64,000 nt of DNA, taken from NCBI GenBank assembly GCA_934153945.1, contig CAKPFM010000003.1, positions 62,001-126,000 on the forward strand, given 5' to 3'. Numbering within the stretch: position 1 is the stretch's first letter; each line of letters starts with the position of its first letter. The notes below the pieces were generated by a model. That model had not been told where the DNA came from and ran no database searches. It worked only from the letters and a program-made list of their open reading frames with translations. The translations under genes and the position numbers were made by a program. Shown here in pieces: positions 25,222 to 35,286 of this stretch. The DNA comes from an uncultured Bacilli bacterium. GTDB taxonomy: Bacteria; Bacillota_I; Bacilli_A; RF39; UBA660.

Positions 25222-25854
25222 ATCTTTATTTTTTGCAAACAATTGTAACAATCTTAAGAAAATATTAATAAAATCTAAATATAGTTCTAAAGCTCCTATA
25301 ATTGCTAGTTTATCACCATCATAGATTGTTTCTAATTCTTTTATTTTTTGCATATCATAAGCAACATATATCATAAATACTATTAGTCCTACTATGCAAA
25401 TTGCTAAGTCAAAACTTTCACTTCCAATAAACATATTAAGTAATGTACAGATTATTATACCAAATAATAACATTAATAATATTGTACCAATTTTACTTAA
25501 ATCTATATTTGTTGTTGCACCAATTACTGCAAATACACCAAATATAATTGAGCATACTAGGAATACATACATAATTGAAGTTAATTCATATACTACAAAT
25601 ATTGATGAAAATGTTAAACCAGTTAAAAATGCATACAATATAAATGCTATTTTAGCTGTCGTTTCACTCATCTTATGCAATCTTGCTGATAAAAATATAA
25701 CTGTTGCTAATTCTGCTATAACTAATATAAAATACATTCCGCTACTAAATATAGAAACTAACATATTTTCATTTGTTGATACAAAAAATCCTGTTGCGAA
25801 TGTTACTAATAATCCAATAAACATCCACATAAATACTTTCGAATAATTTTTCAT
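25219..25854 (-). CDS. Bax inhibitor-1/YccA family membrane protein
   Basis: At 211 residues with about seven membrane helices and the BI-1 pattern: GLLVTFATGFFVS at the start, FLTGLTFSSIFVVYE, GATTNIDLSKIGTILLM, and the C-terminal YVAYDMQKIKELE followed by ALELYLDFINIFLRLLQL. The two Asp of YDMQ and LYLDFIN are the conserved pH-sensing pair of bacterial BI-1 calcium channels (YetJ). It likely acts as a calcium leak or stress-related membrane protein. Confidence 0.92.
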   Translation of the reverse strand: MKNYSKVFMWMFIGLLVTFATGFFVSTNENMLVSIFSSGMYFILVIAELATVIFLSARLHKMSETTAKIAFILYAFLTGLTFSSIFVVYELTSIMYVFLVCSIIFGVFAVIGATTNIDLSKIGTILLMLLFGIIICTLLNMFIGSESFDLAICIVGLIVFMIYVAYDMQKIKELETIYDGDKLAIIGALELYLDFINIFLRLLQLFAKNKD

Positions 25855-25910
25855 TTTACCTCTCCTTACTAATTTTTCATCTATATAATTATATTTCCAT
25901 ATATAATTAC

Positions 25911-27011
25911 CTATACATTAAATCTAAAATGACATATATCGCCATCTTGCATTACATATTCTTTACCTTCTAGTCGTAACCTTCCAGCTTCTTTTACCTT
26001 TAATTCTGTTCCATATTTTTCTAAATCTTCATAACTCATTATTTCTGCTTTTATAAATCCTCTTTCAAAATCACTATGAATTATACCGGCACATTCTGGA
26101 GCTTTCATTCCTTTTTTAAATGTCCAAGCTCTACATTCATCTTCTCCTGCTGTAAAATAAGTAGCTAATCCTAAAAGATCATATGTTGCTTTTATTAATT
26201 TATCTAATCCACTTTCTTTTATTCCTAAATCATGTAAAAATTCTACTTTATCTTCATCAGATAATTCTGAAAGTTCACTTTCAATTTTTGCTGATACTGT
26301 AATTACTTCAGCATTTTCATTTTTTGCATATTCTCTTACTTTATCAACATAAATATTTCCATCATTAATTAAATCCTCTTCTGCTATATTTGCCATATAT
26401 ATTATTGGTTTAATAGTTAGAAAATGAAAATTTTTAATTAATTTTAATTCTTCTTCTGTATATTCTAATCTTCTAAGTGGAATGTTTTTTTCTAAAGAAT
26501 CTTTTATTTTTTCTAGTAGTTCTACTTCTATTTTTGTTTCTTTATCTTTAGTCATCATAGCTTTTTTGCCAATTTTATTAATTCTATTTTCTACAATTTC
26601 TAAATCAGCTAACATTAATTCAACATTTATTATTTCAATATCCCTTATTGGGTCAACTCCACCTTCAACGTGAATTATATTGTTATCTTCAAAACATCGA
26701 ACTACTTCTACGATAGCATCTACTTCTCTAATATGACTTAAAAATTTATTACCTAAACCTTCACCACTTGATGCACCTTTAACTAGTCCAGCAATATCAG
26801 TAAATTCATATGTTGTTGGTACTAAACTTTTAGGTAAATATAAATTTTCCAAAAATTCTAGTCTTTTATCTGGTACTGTAACTACCCCAACATTTGGATC
26901 TATTGTTGCAAAGGGATAATTTGCTGCTAAAATATTTTTCTTTGTAATTGCATTAAATAGGGTTGATTTACCGACATTTGGTAAACCTACTATACCTGCT
27001 TGTAAACTCAT
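25911..27011 (-). CDS. ychF: Ribosome-binding ATPase YchF
   Basis: At 366 residues of the Obg family: G1 GLPNVGKSTLFNAIT, DIAGLVKGASSGEGLGNKFL, a coiled-coil insert (about residues 130-200), ITVSAKIESEL in place of a classic NKxD, and a C-terminal TGS domain with AGIIHSDFERGFIKAEIMSY and GKEYVMQDGDICHFRF. The protein binds ribosomes and prefers ATP. In Bacillus it lies beside rpsF-ssb-rpsR, as here. Confidence 0.97.
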   Translation of the reverse strand: MSLQAGIVGLPNVGKSTLFNAITKKNILAANYPFATIDPNVGVVTVPDKRLEFLENLYLPKSLVPTTYEFTDIAGLVKGASSGEGLGNKFLSHIREVDAIVEVVRCFEDNNIIHVEGGVDPIRDIEIINVELMLADLEIVENRINKIGKKAMMTKDKETKIEVELLEKIKDSLEKNIPLRRLEYTEEELKLIKNFHFLTIKPIIYMANIAEEDLINDGNIYVDKVREYAKNENAEVITVSAKIESELSELSDEDKVEFLHDLGIKESGLDKLIKATYDLLGLATYFTAGEDECRAWTFKKGMKAPECAGIIHSDFERGFIKAEIMSYEDLEKYGTELKVKEAGRLRLEGKEYVMQDGDICHFRFNV

Positions 27012-27245
27012 AACATCATCTCTTTCGTAAAATATTATATCACGTATAATTTAAGATGTAAATTGATAAAGTTTCTACAATCATCAATTTATGGAAGAAT
27101 AAGCATCATTCATTTTATAAAATGAGTAATGTAGTTAGGAAGATTATAACAAAAGTCTTAAGTATTCATAAATGTATCTAAAGATAATGAGAAGGTTAAT
27201 AATTTAATTATTATAATTGAGCTACTATTAAGCTATACAAAATAG

Positions 27246-27539
27246 GTTGAAAATTTTAAATCAAAATTAATCAACAAGGCAAAAAGAAGTTATATGTTCA
27301 ATTTAATTAATTCTATCAATGGGATTGGAGGTCCTATTTCTAAATCTGGCAATAGATATATTAGAAGAATTTTATTCGTTACTGTTCAAAATATTATTTC
27401 TATTACCTCAAGAAATTTTCCTGATAACGATATTTTACTTTATTATAGAAAAAAACGTAATGAGGGTAAACATCATTACGTCACTGTAGTAGATTCTACT
27501 ACTAAACTACTACGAAAAATTTTTGTTTTAGTTAAGTAA
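27246..27539 (+). pseudogene. IS110-family transposase C-terminal remnant
   Basis: The open stretch has NGIGGPISKSGNRYIRRILF followed by a helical end with YYRKKRNEGKHHYVTVV, which is the C-terminal (transposase_20) part of IS110/IS116 transposases. The N-terminal RuvC-like half is missing, the frame is closed upstream at 27243, and no start with a ribosome binding site is present. The 27012-27245 and 27540-27700 flanks contain no gene I can support and probably hold more decayed IS sequence. Confidence 0.75.
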
Positions 27540-27699
27540 TATCAAAATAATATATAATTATCTTTACATAATCATATAATCATAATTGAATATAATGTGT
27601 CCTTTCATCATGTATTAATATATCACAAAAATTTATGTTTGACAAATATTAAAATGCCATGTGTATTATAAATAGTAAATTAAGATTGTAGTTCAAATA

Positions 27700-27728
27700 A
27701 ACTCAAAAAACACTTTTTAGTGTTTTTA
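27700..27728 (-). terminator. Terminator of the prepilin-like gene
   Basis: AAAACACT pairs with AGTGTTTT around a four-base loop, followed by TTGAGTTT on the minus strand, 18 bases after the stop. Confidence 0.65.
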
Positions 27729-27745
27729 TCATAAAATTTAATCTT

Positions 27746-29668
27746 TTATCTTTCTCTTACAGTAATAACTGGTCTTATTGTAATGTTTTGATAAGAATTT
27801 TCTATCGTATTAACATTATTTGCTGCATAATATCCAGCTTTTGCATAATAAATAGTTAAAGGATTTACACCGTCACCTAGTTTAACATTATCACAAGTAA
27901 TTGAAAATTTACTTTCAGTCTGTGTTTTACAACTAGCTTCAGTAGTACTAAAATTACACAAACACAAATATTTTTTAATTGTACTATCATTAACATAAAA
28001 ATTTGTAAAATAAATAACATAAGCATAATAATTAGCATTTAATGTTTTCGTTGCATAGCCTAAAGTTCCATTATAAGCAAATGTAGAAGCTGGATTTTCA
28101 ATATTGGTATTTCTTATACAATTTTGTGACGTGACGACAGAAGTTGATGAAAGAGGCGCATATAAATTAGAATTTGTAGCTGTACTTACATTAGTACAAG
28201 TACTTCGATTCGAAATACTATCGTGTAAAGAAGATATACTCTCTAATGAAGAACCGTATCCATTGTAGCCAACCACTTTAGAACCTTTTGTATAAGTAGT
28301 ATAGCTTAAATTTCCACTACCTGTTGCATAAGCTGCCAAAGATTCAGATACATCCATTAACCAAAATGGTAGACCATTATCATTTGATATTTCAGTTGAC
28401 ACTTCGTCTTTTGTTGGTATTCTAACATAGCTACTAGACGTGTTATCAAAAATAATCGCTGAATTTGTTACATCCTTTTCTAAATCTGGATATTCTTTAA
28501 TAAAATCACTATTTAAAATCTTTTTGATATCCGAAGTTTCCCATGATGTTCCACCATATGCTCCCGATTTATAAGAAGATGCTAATACCATTGTAGTACT
28601 ATCACCATTATCAGAAATTACTTTCCAATCAGCTCCAGCATAATTTATAGCAGCACCTTTTTCATAATTTCCAACTGGTATACCATTAAATGTTGAAATA
28701 TTATCAACCGTAGAGCAATGCTCATTATTAGATGAATCAATTGCACATACCTTATAATAGTATGTTGTATCAGCTTGCGTAGTCAATTCACAAGAATTTA
28801 CAGTAGAACTTTGAAATTGAGTTGATTCAAAATTTACTGATTGATCATAATAACATTTATATGAAGTTATAAAATCGTTATTATCTATTTTATATTCTAA
28901 AGTAATACTAGATCCTCTATTTGAAATTTTTGTAATGGTTGGTATATATTCATCATATATTATAGTTACTGTTATTCTTGATTTTTTATTTCCTGATTTT
29001 GCTATAATTGTTACTTGTCCTTCTTTTATACCAGTTATTACACCTTTATTGTTTATAGTTGCTACTGAAGTATCTGAACTTGTCCAAGAAACAACTGATT
29101 CACTTCCATCAATTGTTTCTACACTTGCTTTTAACTCTAATGTATTTCCAACTACAATTGAATAACTATCTGGTTTTTCGATTTTTATACTTGTTACATT
29201 TGAACTACTTGTAAATTTACCTGTTACTACACATCTTCTACTATTATCACAATATATAGAATATCCATTTATTACTAATTCTGCTTCTTCTACATCTTGT
29301 TTTCCAATTATTATATATCCATCTGTTGGCTTTGTTCCTTTTATATTTACCACATTATTTAGATATATATTACTTGCTTCCTTATTGAAATCTGAATGTT
29401 CATTTAAATATTCTAGCTCTGAGTATTCATATTCAGTATTTTCTTCTACTTTATATATTCTCTCCCTTTCTATAGTTTTTCCACTAAGCAACTCTTCTGT
29501 TACCATTGCTTCTTCTAATGATTTTAAATATCCTACAGCAGATCCTATTGCTGAATTTTTTCTAGAATCTTCTATCACATTTAATATTATTGGCGTAGTA
29601 ATAAGTGTTACTATACCTAATATTACTATAACTGCTAATAATTCTATTAATGTAAAACCCTTTTTCAT
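27746..29668 (-). CDS. Large prepilin-like surface protein with Big2 and lectin-like domains
   Basis: A 640-residue protein. MKKGFTLIELLAVIVILGIV is a perfect type IV prepilin leader and helix, with Gly-Phe cleavage and Glu5. About residues 160-240 form a bacterial Ig-like (Big2) domain (LELKASVETIDGS..VSWTSSDTSVATINNKGVITG). A fibronectin-type segment follows (YKCYYDQS..YYYKVCAID). The C-terminal 300 residues start with AADWKVISDNGDSTTMVLAS-like sequence and end NITIRPVITVRER, a C-type-lectin-like/DUF6273-type surface module. ATG 29668 follows GAGGAGAGAAG. No assembly ATPase or peptidase is nearby. It is probably a pilus-tip or pseudopilus adhesin. Confidence 0.75.
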   Translation of the reverse strand: MKKGFTLIELLAVIVILGIVTLITTPIILNVIEDSRKNSAIGSAVGYLKSLEEAMVTEELLSGKTIERERIYKVEENTEYEYSELEYLNEHSDFNKEASNIYLNNVVNIKGTKPTDGYIIIGKQDVEEAELVINGYSIYCDNSRRCVVTGKFTSSSNVTSIKIEKPDSYSIVVGNTLELKASVETIDGSESVVSWTSSDTSVATINNKGVITGIKEGQVTIIAKSGNKKSRITVTIIYDEYIPTITKISNRGSSITLEYKIDNNDFITSYKCYYDQSVNFESTQFQSSTVNSCELTTQADTTYYYKVCAIDSSNNEHCSTVDNISTFNGIPVGNYEKGAAINYAGADWKVISDNGDSTTMVLASSYKSGAYGGTSWETSDIKKILNSDFIKEYPDLEKDVTNSAIIFDNTSSSYVRIPTKDEVSTEISNDNGLPFWLMDVSESLAAYATGSGNLSYTTYTKGSKVVGYNGYGSSLESISSLHDSISNRSTCTNVSTATNSNLYAPLSSTSVVTSQNCIRNTNIENPASTFAYNGTLGYATKTLNANYYAYVIYFTNFYVNDSTIKKYLCLCNFSTTEASCKTQTESKFSITCDNVKLGDGVNPLTIYYAKAGYYAANNVNTIENSYQNITIRPVITVRER

Positions 29669-29861
29669 AAACTTCTCTCCTCGTAATAATTGACCGTGTA
29701 AATTCATCTTCAAATATTCTATTTAATTTGCTCTTTCTCCAAATGTTTTTTTATATAAAATATTATATCATTTTTTTTATAATTTTAAAAGTGTTAGTTA
29801 ATTTTATCATACAGAAAAAGAAAATAGTATAATTTTTTCATATATATTTAAATTAATATAC

Positions 29862-29899
29862 AAAAAATATCCTAACGCTTTCATAAAGTCGTTAGGATT
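29862..29899 (-). terminator. Terminator of trxB
   Basis: On the minus strand ATCCTAACG...CGTTAGGAT encloses an inner CTTT/AAAG, followed by ATTTTTTG. A strong stem just beyond the trxB stop. Confidence 0.85.
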
Positions 29900-29903
29900 C
29901 AAT

Positions 29904-30785
29904 CTATTTAATATTACTTGCAGCTATAGCTCCTTCACTAGCAGCTGTTATTATTTGATATAAATCTTTTTTTATAATGTCACCACAGGCATAAATACCA
30001 TCAATATTTGTTTTCATTTTATTATCAACTAGTATGTATCCATTCTCTAAATTTAAATTTATATTTTTTATAAAAGGTAATGTTGGTATTAAACCTATAT
30101 AAATAAATAAACCATCTACTTTTAATGTTTGATTATTTAATATAAGACTATCTAAATACCCATTATTTTCTTTTAGTTCTTTTATTTGCTCATTATAAAT
30201 TATTTTAATATTATTTAAATTTTTTACTTCATTAATTAATTCATAATCAGCTCTTAATTTTTCACTTCTATTTATTATAGTTACATTATTACATATTTTT
30301 GACAAATATATTGCTGCTTCTAATGCACTATTTCCTCCACCTAGAATTGCTACATCTTTATTTTTGTAAAAAAATCCATCACAAGTAGCACAGTAACTAA
30401 TTCCTTTTCCTAGTAAATTATTTTCATTTTCTAAGTCTAATTTTCTAGGTATTCTTCCTGTTGCTATTATAATATTTTTTGTTAAATATGTATTATTTTT
30501 TGTTACAACTTCTTTTACATCATTATTTTTTATATCTAATACTTCTTCATATTTAATTTCAATATTTAAATTTTTTATTTGTTTTTTTAAATTTTCTGAA
30601 AATGTAAATCCATCAGTAGAAGTAATTGTTGGATAATTTTCTATTTCTGATGTATTTATTATTTGTCCACCGATTGCTTTTTTTTCTAACATTAATATAT
30701 TAAGTCCAGCTCTTTTTAAATATATTGAAGCAGTACATCCAGATATACCTGCTCCAATAATTATACAATCAAAAGTTTGATTCAT
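29904..30785 (-). CDS. trxB: Thioredoxin reductase-type flavoprotein
   Basis: At 293 residues with FAD motif IIGAGISGCTASIYLKRAGL, redox pair in SYCATCDGFFYKNK, second dinucleotide motif AILGGGNSALEAAIYL and the FAD end IYACGDI. The NADPH-binding stretch after it reads INRSEKLRA rather than the canonical HRRxxxR, so cofactor preference could differ (some ferredoxin- or flavodoxin-linked enzymes lack these Arg). It reduces thioredoxin or a related disulfide partner. The start lies inside the end of lgt (17-bp overlap) without a clear Shine-Dalgarno, so translation is probably coupled to lgt. Confidence 0.9.
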   Translation of the reverse strand: MNQTFDCIIIGAGISGCTASIYLKRAGLNILMLEKKAIGGQIINTSEIENYPTITSTDGFTFSENLKKQIKNLNIEIKYEEVLDIKNNDVKEVVTKNNTYLTKNIIIATGRIPRKLDLENENNLLGKGISYCATCDGFFYKNKDVAILGGGNSALEAAIYLSKICNNVTIINRSEKLRADYELINEVKNLNNIKIIYNEQIKELKENNGYLDSLILNNQTLKVDGLFIYIGLIPTLPFIKNINLNLENGYILVDNKMKTNIDGIYACGDIIKKDLYQIITAASEGAIAASNIK

Positions 30786-31584
30786 TTGTATTTTTTATAT
30801 CATTATATTTGTTAGAAAAAACTGAACCTTGGCGTAGTTTTATAAAGTATATAACACCTATTATAACCATTGCCACTGAAACTAACTGAGCAACTCTAAT
30901 ATTACCTAACATTAAACTATCTGTTCTTAATCCTTCTATTATAAATCTTTCAATACCATATAGTATTAAATATATGCAGCTTGTTTGACCTATTTTTGTA
31001 TATTTATTACCTCTAATTATGAGTAGAATTATAAATAATATAAAGCACCATACAGATTCTATTAAAAATGTAGGTATATAATATGAACCATTAATATGCA
31101 TACCTTCTATTATAAAATTTGGTAAATGCCAAGCTTTTAGTGCTTCTAAAGTAGTTACTGCACCATGAGCTTCGCCATTAAAGAAATTACCCCATCTTCC
31201 TATTGCTTGACCTAAAGCTACACTTACTACTAAAATATCTAACATTCTTTTCCAATCTACTTTATATTTTTTACAATATAGTACTAGAAAAATAAATCCA
31301 GCTATTAAACCGCCATGTATAGCAAGGCCACCTTCCCATATTTTAAAGATTGCTATCGGATTAACTGAATAATAATCTAGATTAAATATTACATAGTATA
31401 GTCTAGCACCTATTATTGATATAGGTATTGTATAAAAGAATAAATTAATCATAAAATCTTCACTGATTTTCCATTTTTTTGCTTCATTTAAGGCTAAAGT
31501 ACCACCTAATAGAAATGCTATAAAAATCATTACTGTATACCAATATATTGTAATTGGTCCTAATTCTATTAATATAGGATTCAT
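30769..31584 (-). CDS. lgt: Prolipoprotein diacylglyceryl transferase Lgt
   Basis: At 271 residues with seven membrane helices and the Lgt signature around GQAIGRWGNFFNGEAHG, plus IPISIIGARLYYVIF and the catalytic-region YGIERFIIEGLRTDSL. It attaches diacylglycerol to the lipobox Cys of prolipoproteins, such as the one at 40982-41389. AGAAGG precedes ATG 31584. It forms an operon with trxB. Confidence 0.96.
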   Translation of the reverse strand: MNPILIELGPITIYWYTVMIFIAFLLGGTLALNEAKKWKISEDFMINLFFYTIPISIIGARLYYVIFNLDYYSVNPIAIFKIWEGGLAIHGGLIAGFIFLVLYCKKYKVDWKRMLDILVVSVALGQAIGRWGNFFNGEAHGAVTTLEALKAWHLPNFIIEGMHINGSYYIPTFLIESVWCFILFIILLIIRGNKYTKIGQTSCIYLILYGIERFIIEGLRTDSLMLGNIRVAQLVSVAMVIIGVIYFIKLRQGSVFSNKYNDIKNTNESNF

Positions 31585-31644
31585 TGTATACCTTCTTTCA
31601 TATTTTAATTATATCATAGATTAAATGATATTGTATTTTAAATT

Positions 31645-33591
31645 TTATTGACTTTTTAATTCAAATAGAATATCTCTCAATTCTGTTGCTCTTTCAAAAT
31701 CTAGATTACGAGCACATTCTTTCATTTCTTTTTCTATTTTAATAATTAAATCTTGTTTTTCTTTTTTACTTAGTTGTGGAGTATCTTTTTCTTCTATTTC
31801 TTTATTATTACTAATCAAATCTCTTATTTCTTTCTTTATTGTTGTTGGTATTATGTTATGTTCCTGATTATATTTTTCTTGAATTTCCCTTCTTCTTTTT
31901 GTTTCTTTTATTGCTTTATCCATAGCATCACTTATTTTATCAGCATACATTATTACATGACCATTTGAATTACGTGCTGCTCTTCCTATTGTTTGAATTA
32001 AACTTCTATCACTTCTTAGGAATCCTTGTTTATCAGCATCCATAATAGCTATTAAAGATACTTCTGGTATATCTATACCTTCTCTTAGTAAGTTTATTCC
32101 TACTACAACATTATATTTACCTAATCTTAAATCTCTAATTATTTTCATTCTTTCTAATGTTTTAATTTCACTATGTAAGTAAGCTACTTTTATATCTAAT
32201 TTTTTTAAATAATCTGTTAATTCTTCTGCCATTCTAATAGTTAATGTTGTTATTAATACTCTTTCATCTTTTTCTATTCTTAAATTTATTTCACTAACTA
32301 AATCATCTATTTGTCCATTTGTAGGTTTAACTTCTATTTCTGGATCTAGTAATCCTGTTGGTCTTATTATTTGTTCTACTACTTTACTTGCTTTTTCTAG
32401 TTCATAATCACCAGGTGTAGCTGATACGCAAATTACTTGATTTATCTTTTTTTCAAATTCATCAAATTTTAAAGGTCTATTATCAAGGGCACTTGGTAGT
32501 CTAAATCCATAATCAACTAAAACACTTTTTCTTGCTTGATCTCCATTATACATTCCTCTAACTTGTGGTATTGTAACATGGGATTCATCTATTACCATTA
32601 AGAAATCTTTAGGAAAGAAATCCAATAATGTTGTTGGTGTTTCTCCTGCTTTTTTAAGAGCTAAATGTCTTGAATAATTTTCTACTCCTCTACAGCTTCC
32701 TGTTTCTGATAACATTTCCAAATCATAGTTTGTTCTTTCCATTAGTCTTTGATATTCTAATAATTTATTTTCTTTTTTGAAATATTCTAGTCTTTCTTTT
32801 AATTCTATTCTTATATTTTCTATTGCTTTTCTTAATTTTTCTTCATTTACTACAAAGTGTGAAGCAGCAAATAATGATATTGAATTTTTACTATTTAATA
32901 TACTTCCAGTTACTGTATCAATCTCATATATTTTTTCTATTTCATCACCAAAAAAATCGACTCTAATACATTTACCATGTTCATTTACTGGCATTATTTC
33001 TAGTATATCCCCTCTAGCTCTAAATGTCCCTCTTTTTAAATCTAAATTATTTCTTTCATAAAACATATTTATTAGATTCAACATTACTTCTTCCCTTGTA
33101 ATATTATCACCAACATTTAACGTCATCATTGTATTTTTATAATCTTCTACTTCTCCTATACCATATATACATGATACTGAAGCTACTACAATTACATCAT
33201 TATGAGTTAAAAGTGCAGAAGTAGCTGCGTGTCTTAGCTCATCTATTTCATCATTTATTGATGCATCTTTTTCTATATATGTATCTGAAGATGCCACATA
33301 TGCTTCAGGTTGATAATAATCATAGTAAGATACAAAATAGCATACGTGGTTTTCTGGAAACAACTCTTTAAGCTCTGCGTATAATTGCCCTGCAAGTGTC
33401 TTATTATGGGCTAAAACTAGGGTTGGTTTATTTACTTTTTCTATTACGTTTGCAATCGTAAAAGTTTTTCCAGTCCCCGTTGCCCCTAATAAAACTTGGC
33501 ATTTCTCACCATTAAGGGTTCCTTCAACTAATGAATTTATTGCCTCTGGTTGATCTCCACTAGGTGTATATTTTGACTCTAATTTAAACAT
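31645..33591 (-). CDS. uvrB: Excinuclease ABC subunit B
   Basis: At 648 residues with Walker A LGATGTGKTFTIANV, the beta-hairpin YYDYYQPEAYVASSDTYIEKD, DFLMVIDESHV, helicase motifs VGINLLREGIDIPEV and QTIGRAARN, and a C-terminal UVR motif (KKEMKECARNLDFERATELRD-like) that binds UvrC. It is the damage-verifying helicase of nucleotide excision repair. uvrA and uvrC are not in the window. The GGAGG site precedes ATG 33591. Confidence 0.98.
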   Translation of the reverse strand: MFKLESKYTPSGDQPEAINSLVEGTLNGEKCQVLLGATGTGKTFTIANVIEKVNKPTLVLAHNKTLAGQLYAELKELFPENHVCYFVSYYDYYQPEAYVASSDTYIEKDASINDEIDELRHAATSALLTHNDVIVVASVSCIYGIGEVEDYKNTMMTLNVGDNITREEVMLNLINMFYERNNLDLKRGTFRARGDILEIMPVNEHGKCIRVDFFGDEIEKIYEIDTVTGSILNSKNSISLFAASHFVVNEEKLRKAIENIRIELKERLEYFKKENKLLEYQRLMERTNYDLEMLSETGSCRGVENYSRHLALKKAGETPTTLLDFFPKDFLMVIDESHVTIPQVRGMYNGDQARKSVLVDYGFRLPSALDNRPLKFDEFEKKINQVICVSATPGDYELEKASKVVEQIIRPTGLLDPEIEVKPTNGQIDDLVSEINLRIEKDERVLITTLTIRMAEELTDYLKKLDIKVAYLHSEIKTLERMKIIRDLRLGKYNVVVGINLLREGIDIPEVSLIAIMDADKQGFLRSDRSLIQTIGRAARNSNGHVIMYADKISDAMDKAIKETKRRREIQEKYNQEHNIIPTTIKKEIRDLISNNKEIEEKDTPQLSKKEKQDLIIKIEKEMKECARNLDFERATELRDILFELKSQ

Positions 33592-33635
33592 AATGACCTC
33601 CTTTTTAACTATTTGTATTTTATCATTTTATATAC

Positions 33636-33668
33636 AATAAAACAAGGTAACTTTCAAAACACCTTGTT
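33636..33668 (-). terminator. Terminator of the 33680 gene
   Basis: AACAAGGT pairs with ACCTTGTT around a 12-base loop and is followed by TTATTG on the minus strand. Confidence 0.7.
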
Positions 33669-33679
33669 CTTATTATCAT

Positions 33680-34609
33680 CTATTTTTTAATTAAACTATT
33701 GTTCCATCTTAACAATTTTATTTTATTTAAACAGTTATCTCCTTGAAGATTGTGTTCTTTATATAATTCCAATTGATGATTGTATCCAACATCACTTATT
33801 AAGTATTCATTTATTTCTTTTATAAAATTATCATTATTTAATCTACTATGTAATTCTTGTATATTTTCATCTTCATATAATGATAGTAAATATAATCCTG
33901 TTATATCTTCTAAATAACTACATTTTGAGTTTTTAAAATATCTATTATTAAATACACACATATTTCCTTTTATAGCAATCATTATTATATCATGATAATA
34001 TTTCTTTAACATTTCATTTTCACTAACTTCATATTCATAAATAAAATGTTCTAATGCAATTATTCCATTTTTTAATATAGTCCAATCTACTAATGGATTA
34101 GCAATAACCTTTAAATTATAAATTAACAATTCGTCCTTTTTAGGCAGCATAGTAAACAATGGCTCAGACGAAGTACCAATAGGAATATTTGGATCTTTAA
34201 TCAAATTTTCTCTTACCATATCAATATATATTTTATATAGATTATCTGAATCTATTCTAATAATATATTTTAATAATGATTCATCATAAATATGTTCTTG
34301 ATTCCATATTTTTAAAATTTTATTTTCTATTTCTTTAAATGAATCAATATTATATTTTTCAGCAAATATTATTAAGTTCTTTAAGTAATTTATAATTTTA
34401 TGATTCAAATTATTATCATCTATTGAATTATGTAAATAATTTAAAGTTTTTTCCATATCTATATATTTGAAATTATTATTTATTAATATTTTTTCTTTTA
34501 CAATCTGAATACTTTCATTATCTTCTAATATCCCATTTGACAAAATTAGTAAATAATTCATTTCACTAATCAAGTTATAGTATTCTTCTATAATAATCGT
34601 TAATGCCAT
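33680..34609 (-). CDS. Protein of unknown function (309 aa)
   Basis: I do not recognise it. It is Asn/Ile/Lys/Tyr-rich and mainly helical, without a signal peptide, membrane segment or metal motif. A central IPIGTSSEPLFTMLPKKDEL stretch and a C-terminal KLLRWNNSLIKK are its most distinctive parts. GGAGGA precedes ATG 34609. It is monocistronic with its own terminator, upstream of uvrB. The 229 bp between it and the Nudix gene hold no gene I can support. Confidence 0.6.
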   Translation of the reverse strand: MALTIIIEEYYNLISEMNYLLILSNGILEDNESIQIVKEKILINNNFKYIDMEKTLNYLHNSIDDNNLNHKIINYLKNLIIFAEKYNIDSFKEIENKILKIWNQEHIYDESLLKYIIRIDSDNLYKIYIDMVRENLIKDPNIPIGTSSEPLFTMLPKKDELLIYNLKVIANPLVDWTILKNGIIALEHFIYEYEVSENEMLKKYYHDIIMIAIKGNMCVFNNRYFKNSKCSYLEDITGLYLLSLYEDENIQELHSRLNNDNFIKEINEYLISDVGYNHQLELYKEHNLQGDNCLNKIKLLRWNNSLIKK

Positions 34610-34827
34610 ATTTCCTCCTACAAATCAATAATATTATATGATTTAAAATTTCTTATTCAATAATTTCAATATAATATTAGGTTAATTGTGCAATTATTAT
34701 TAGTGGATGAATAAAAATCACAAATTACTAAATAAAACTAAATATTTTTCAGTAATCTATTTTAACACTAATTTAACAATAAAACAAGAAAAGCTACAAT
34801 AATCATTCCTAATTATAAATATAAAAA

Positions 34828-34853
34828 AAGAAAAATTTTTAAAATTTTTTCTT
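34828..34853 (-). terminator. AT-only terminator-like hairpin after the Nudix gene
   Basis: AAGAAAAATTTT pairs with AAATTTTTTCTT over the stop codon. The stem has few G-C pairs, so it may be weak. Confidence 0.35.
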
Positions 34854-35249
34854 ATTTTTAACTGTATCAAAATATAGTTTAAATGTATCTGGATAAGTTA
34901 AATTATCAGGCAAATTATCTGAGAACATTATTTCATCCATTTCAAATTGCTCTGGTAAATCTGTCATTTCAAAAATTTCACAATAACACAACAAACCATA
35001 TGAACTAATTTTATAAACTGATATTGGCTCTATTTCTACTTTGGTAGCTCCAGTTTCTTCATACATTTCACGCTTAGCAGCTTCTAACCATGACTCACCT
35101 TCTTCAATATGTCCTCCAGGAATTTCCCATCCTTCTCTTTTTTTATTATAACAAAATACATATTTTCCTTTATATTTACTAACACATACAACTCTAGTAT
35201 ATTCTTGTTCATCACAATAACCTAAATTAAATAATTGCACTTCTAACAT
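34839..35249 (-). CDS. Nudix hydrolase
   Basis: A 136-residue single-domain protein with a complete Nudix box: GGHIEEGE, seven residues, then REMYEETGA. It begins MLEVQLFNLGYCDEQEYTRVV and keeps the usual beta-strand order. Enzymes of this kind hydrolyse nucleoside triphosphates or other X-linked diphosphates; the specificity is not readable. The AGGAGGGTG site precedes ATG 35249. Confidence 0.88.
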   Translation of the reverse strand: MLEVQLFNLGYCDEQEYTRVVCVSKYKGKYVFCYNKKREGWEIPGGHIEEGESWLEAAKREMYEETGATKVEIEPISVYKISSYGLLCYCEIFEMTDLPEQFEMDEIMFSDNLPDNLTYPDTFKLYFDTVKNKKKF

Positions 35250-35286
35250 ACTATCACCCTCCTAGTAGATTATACCACAAGTATAA

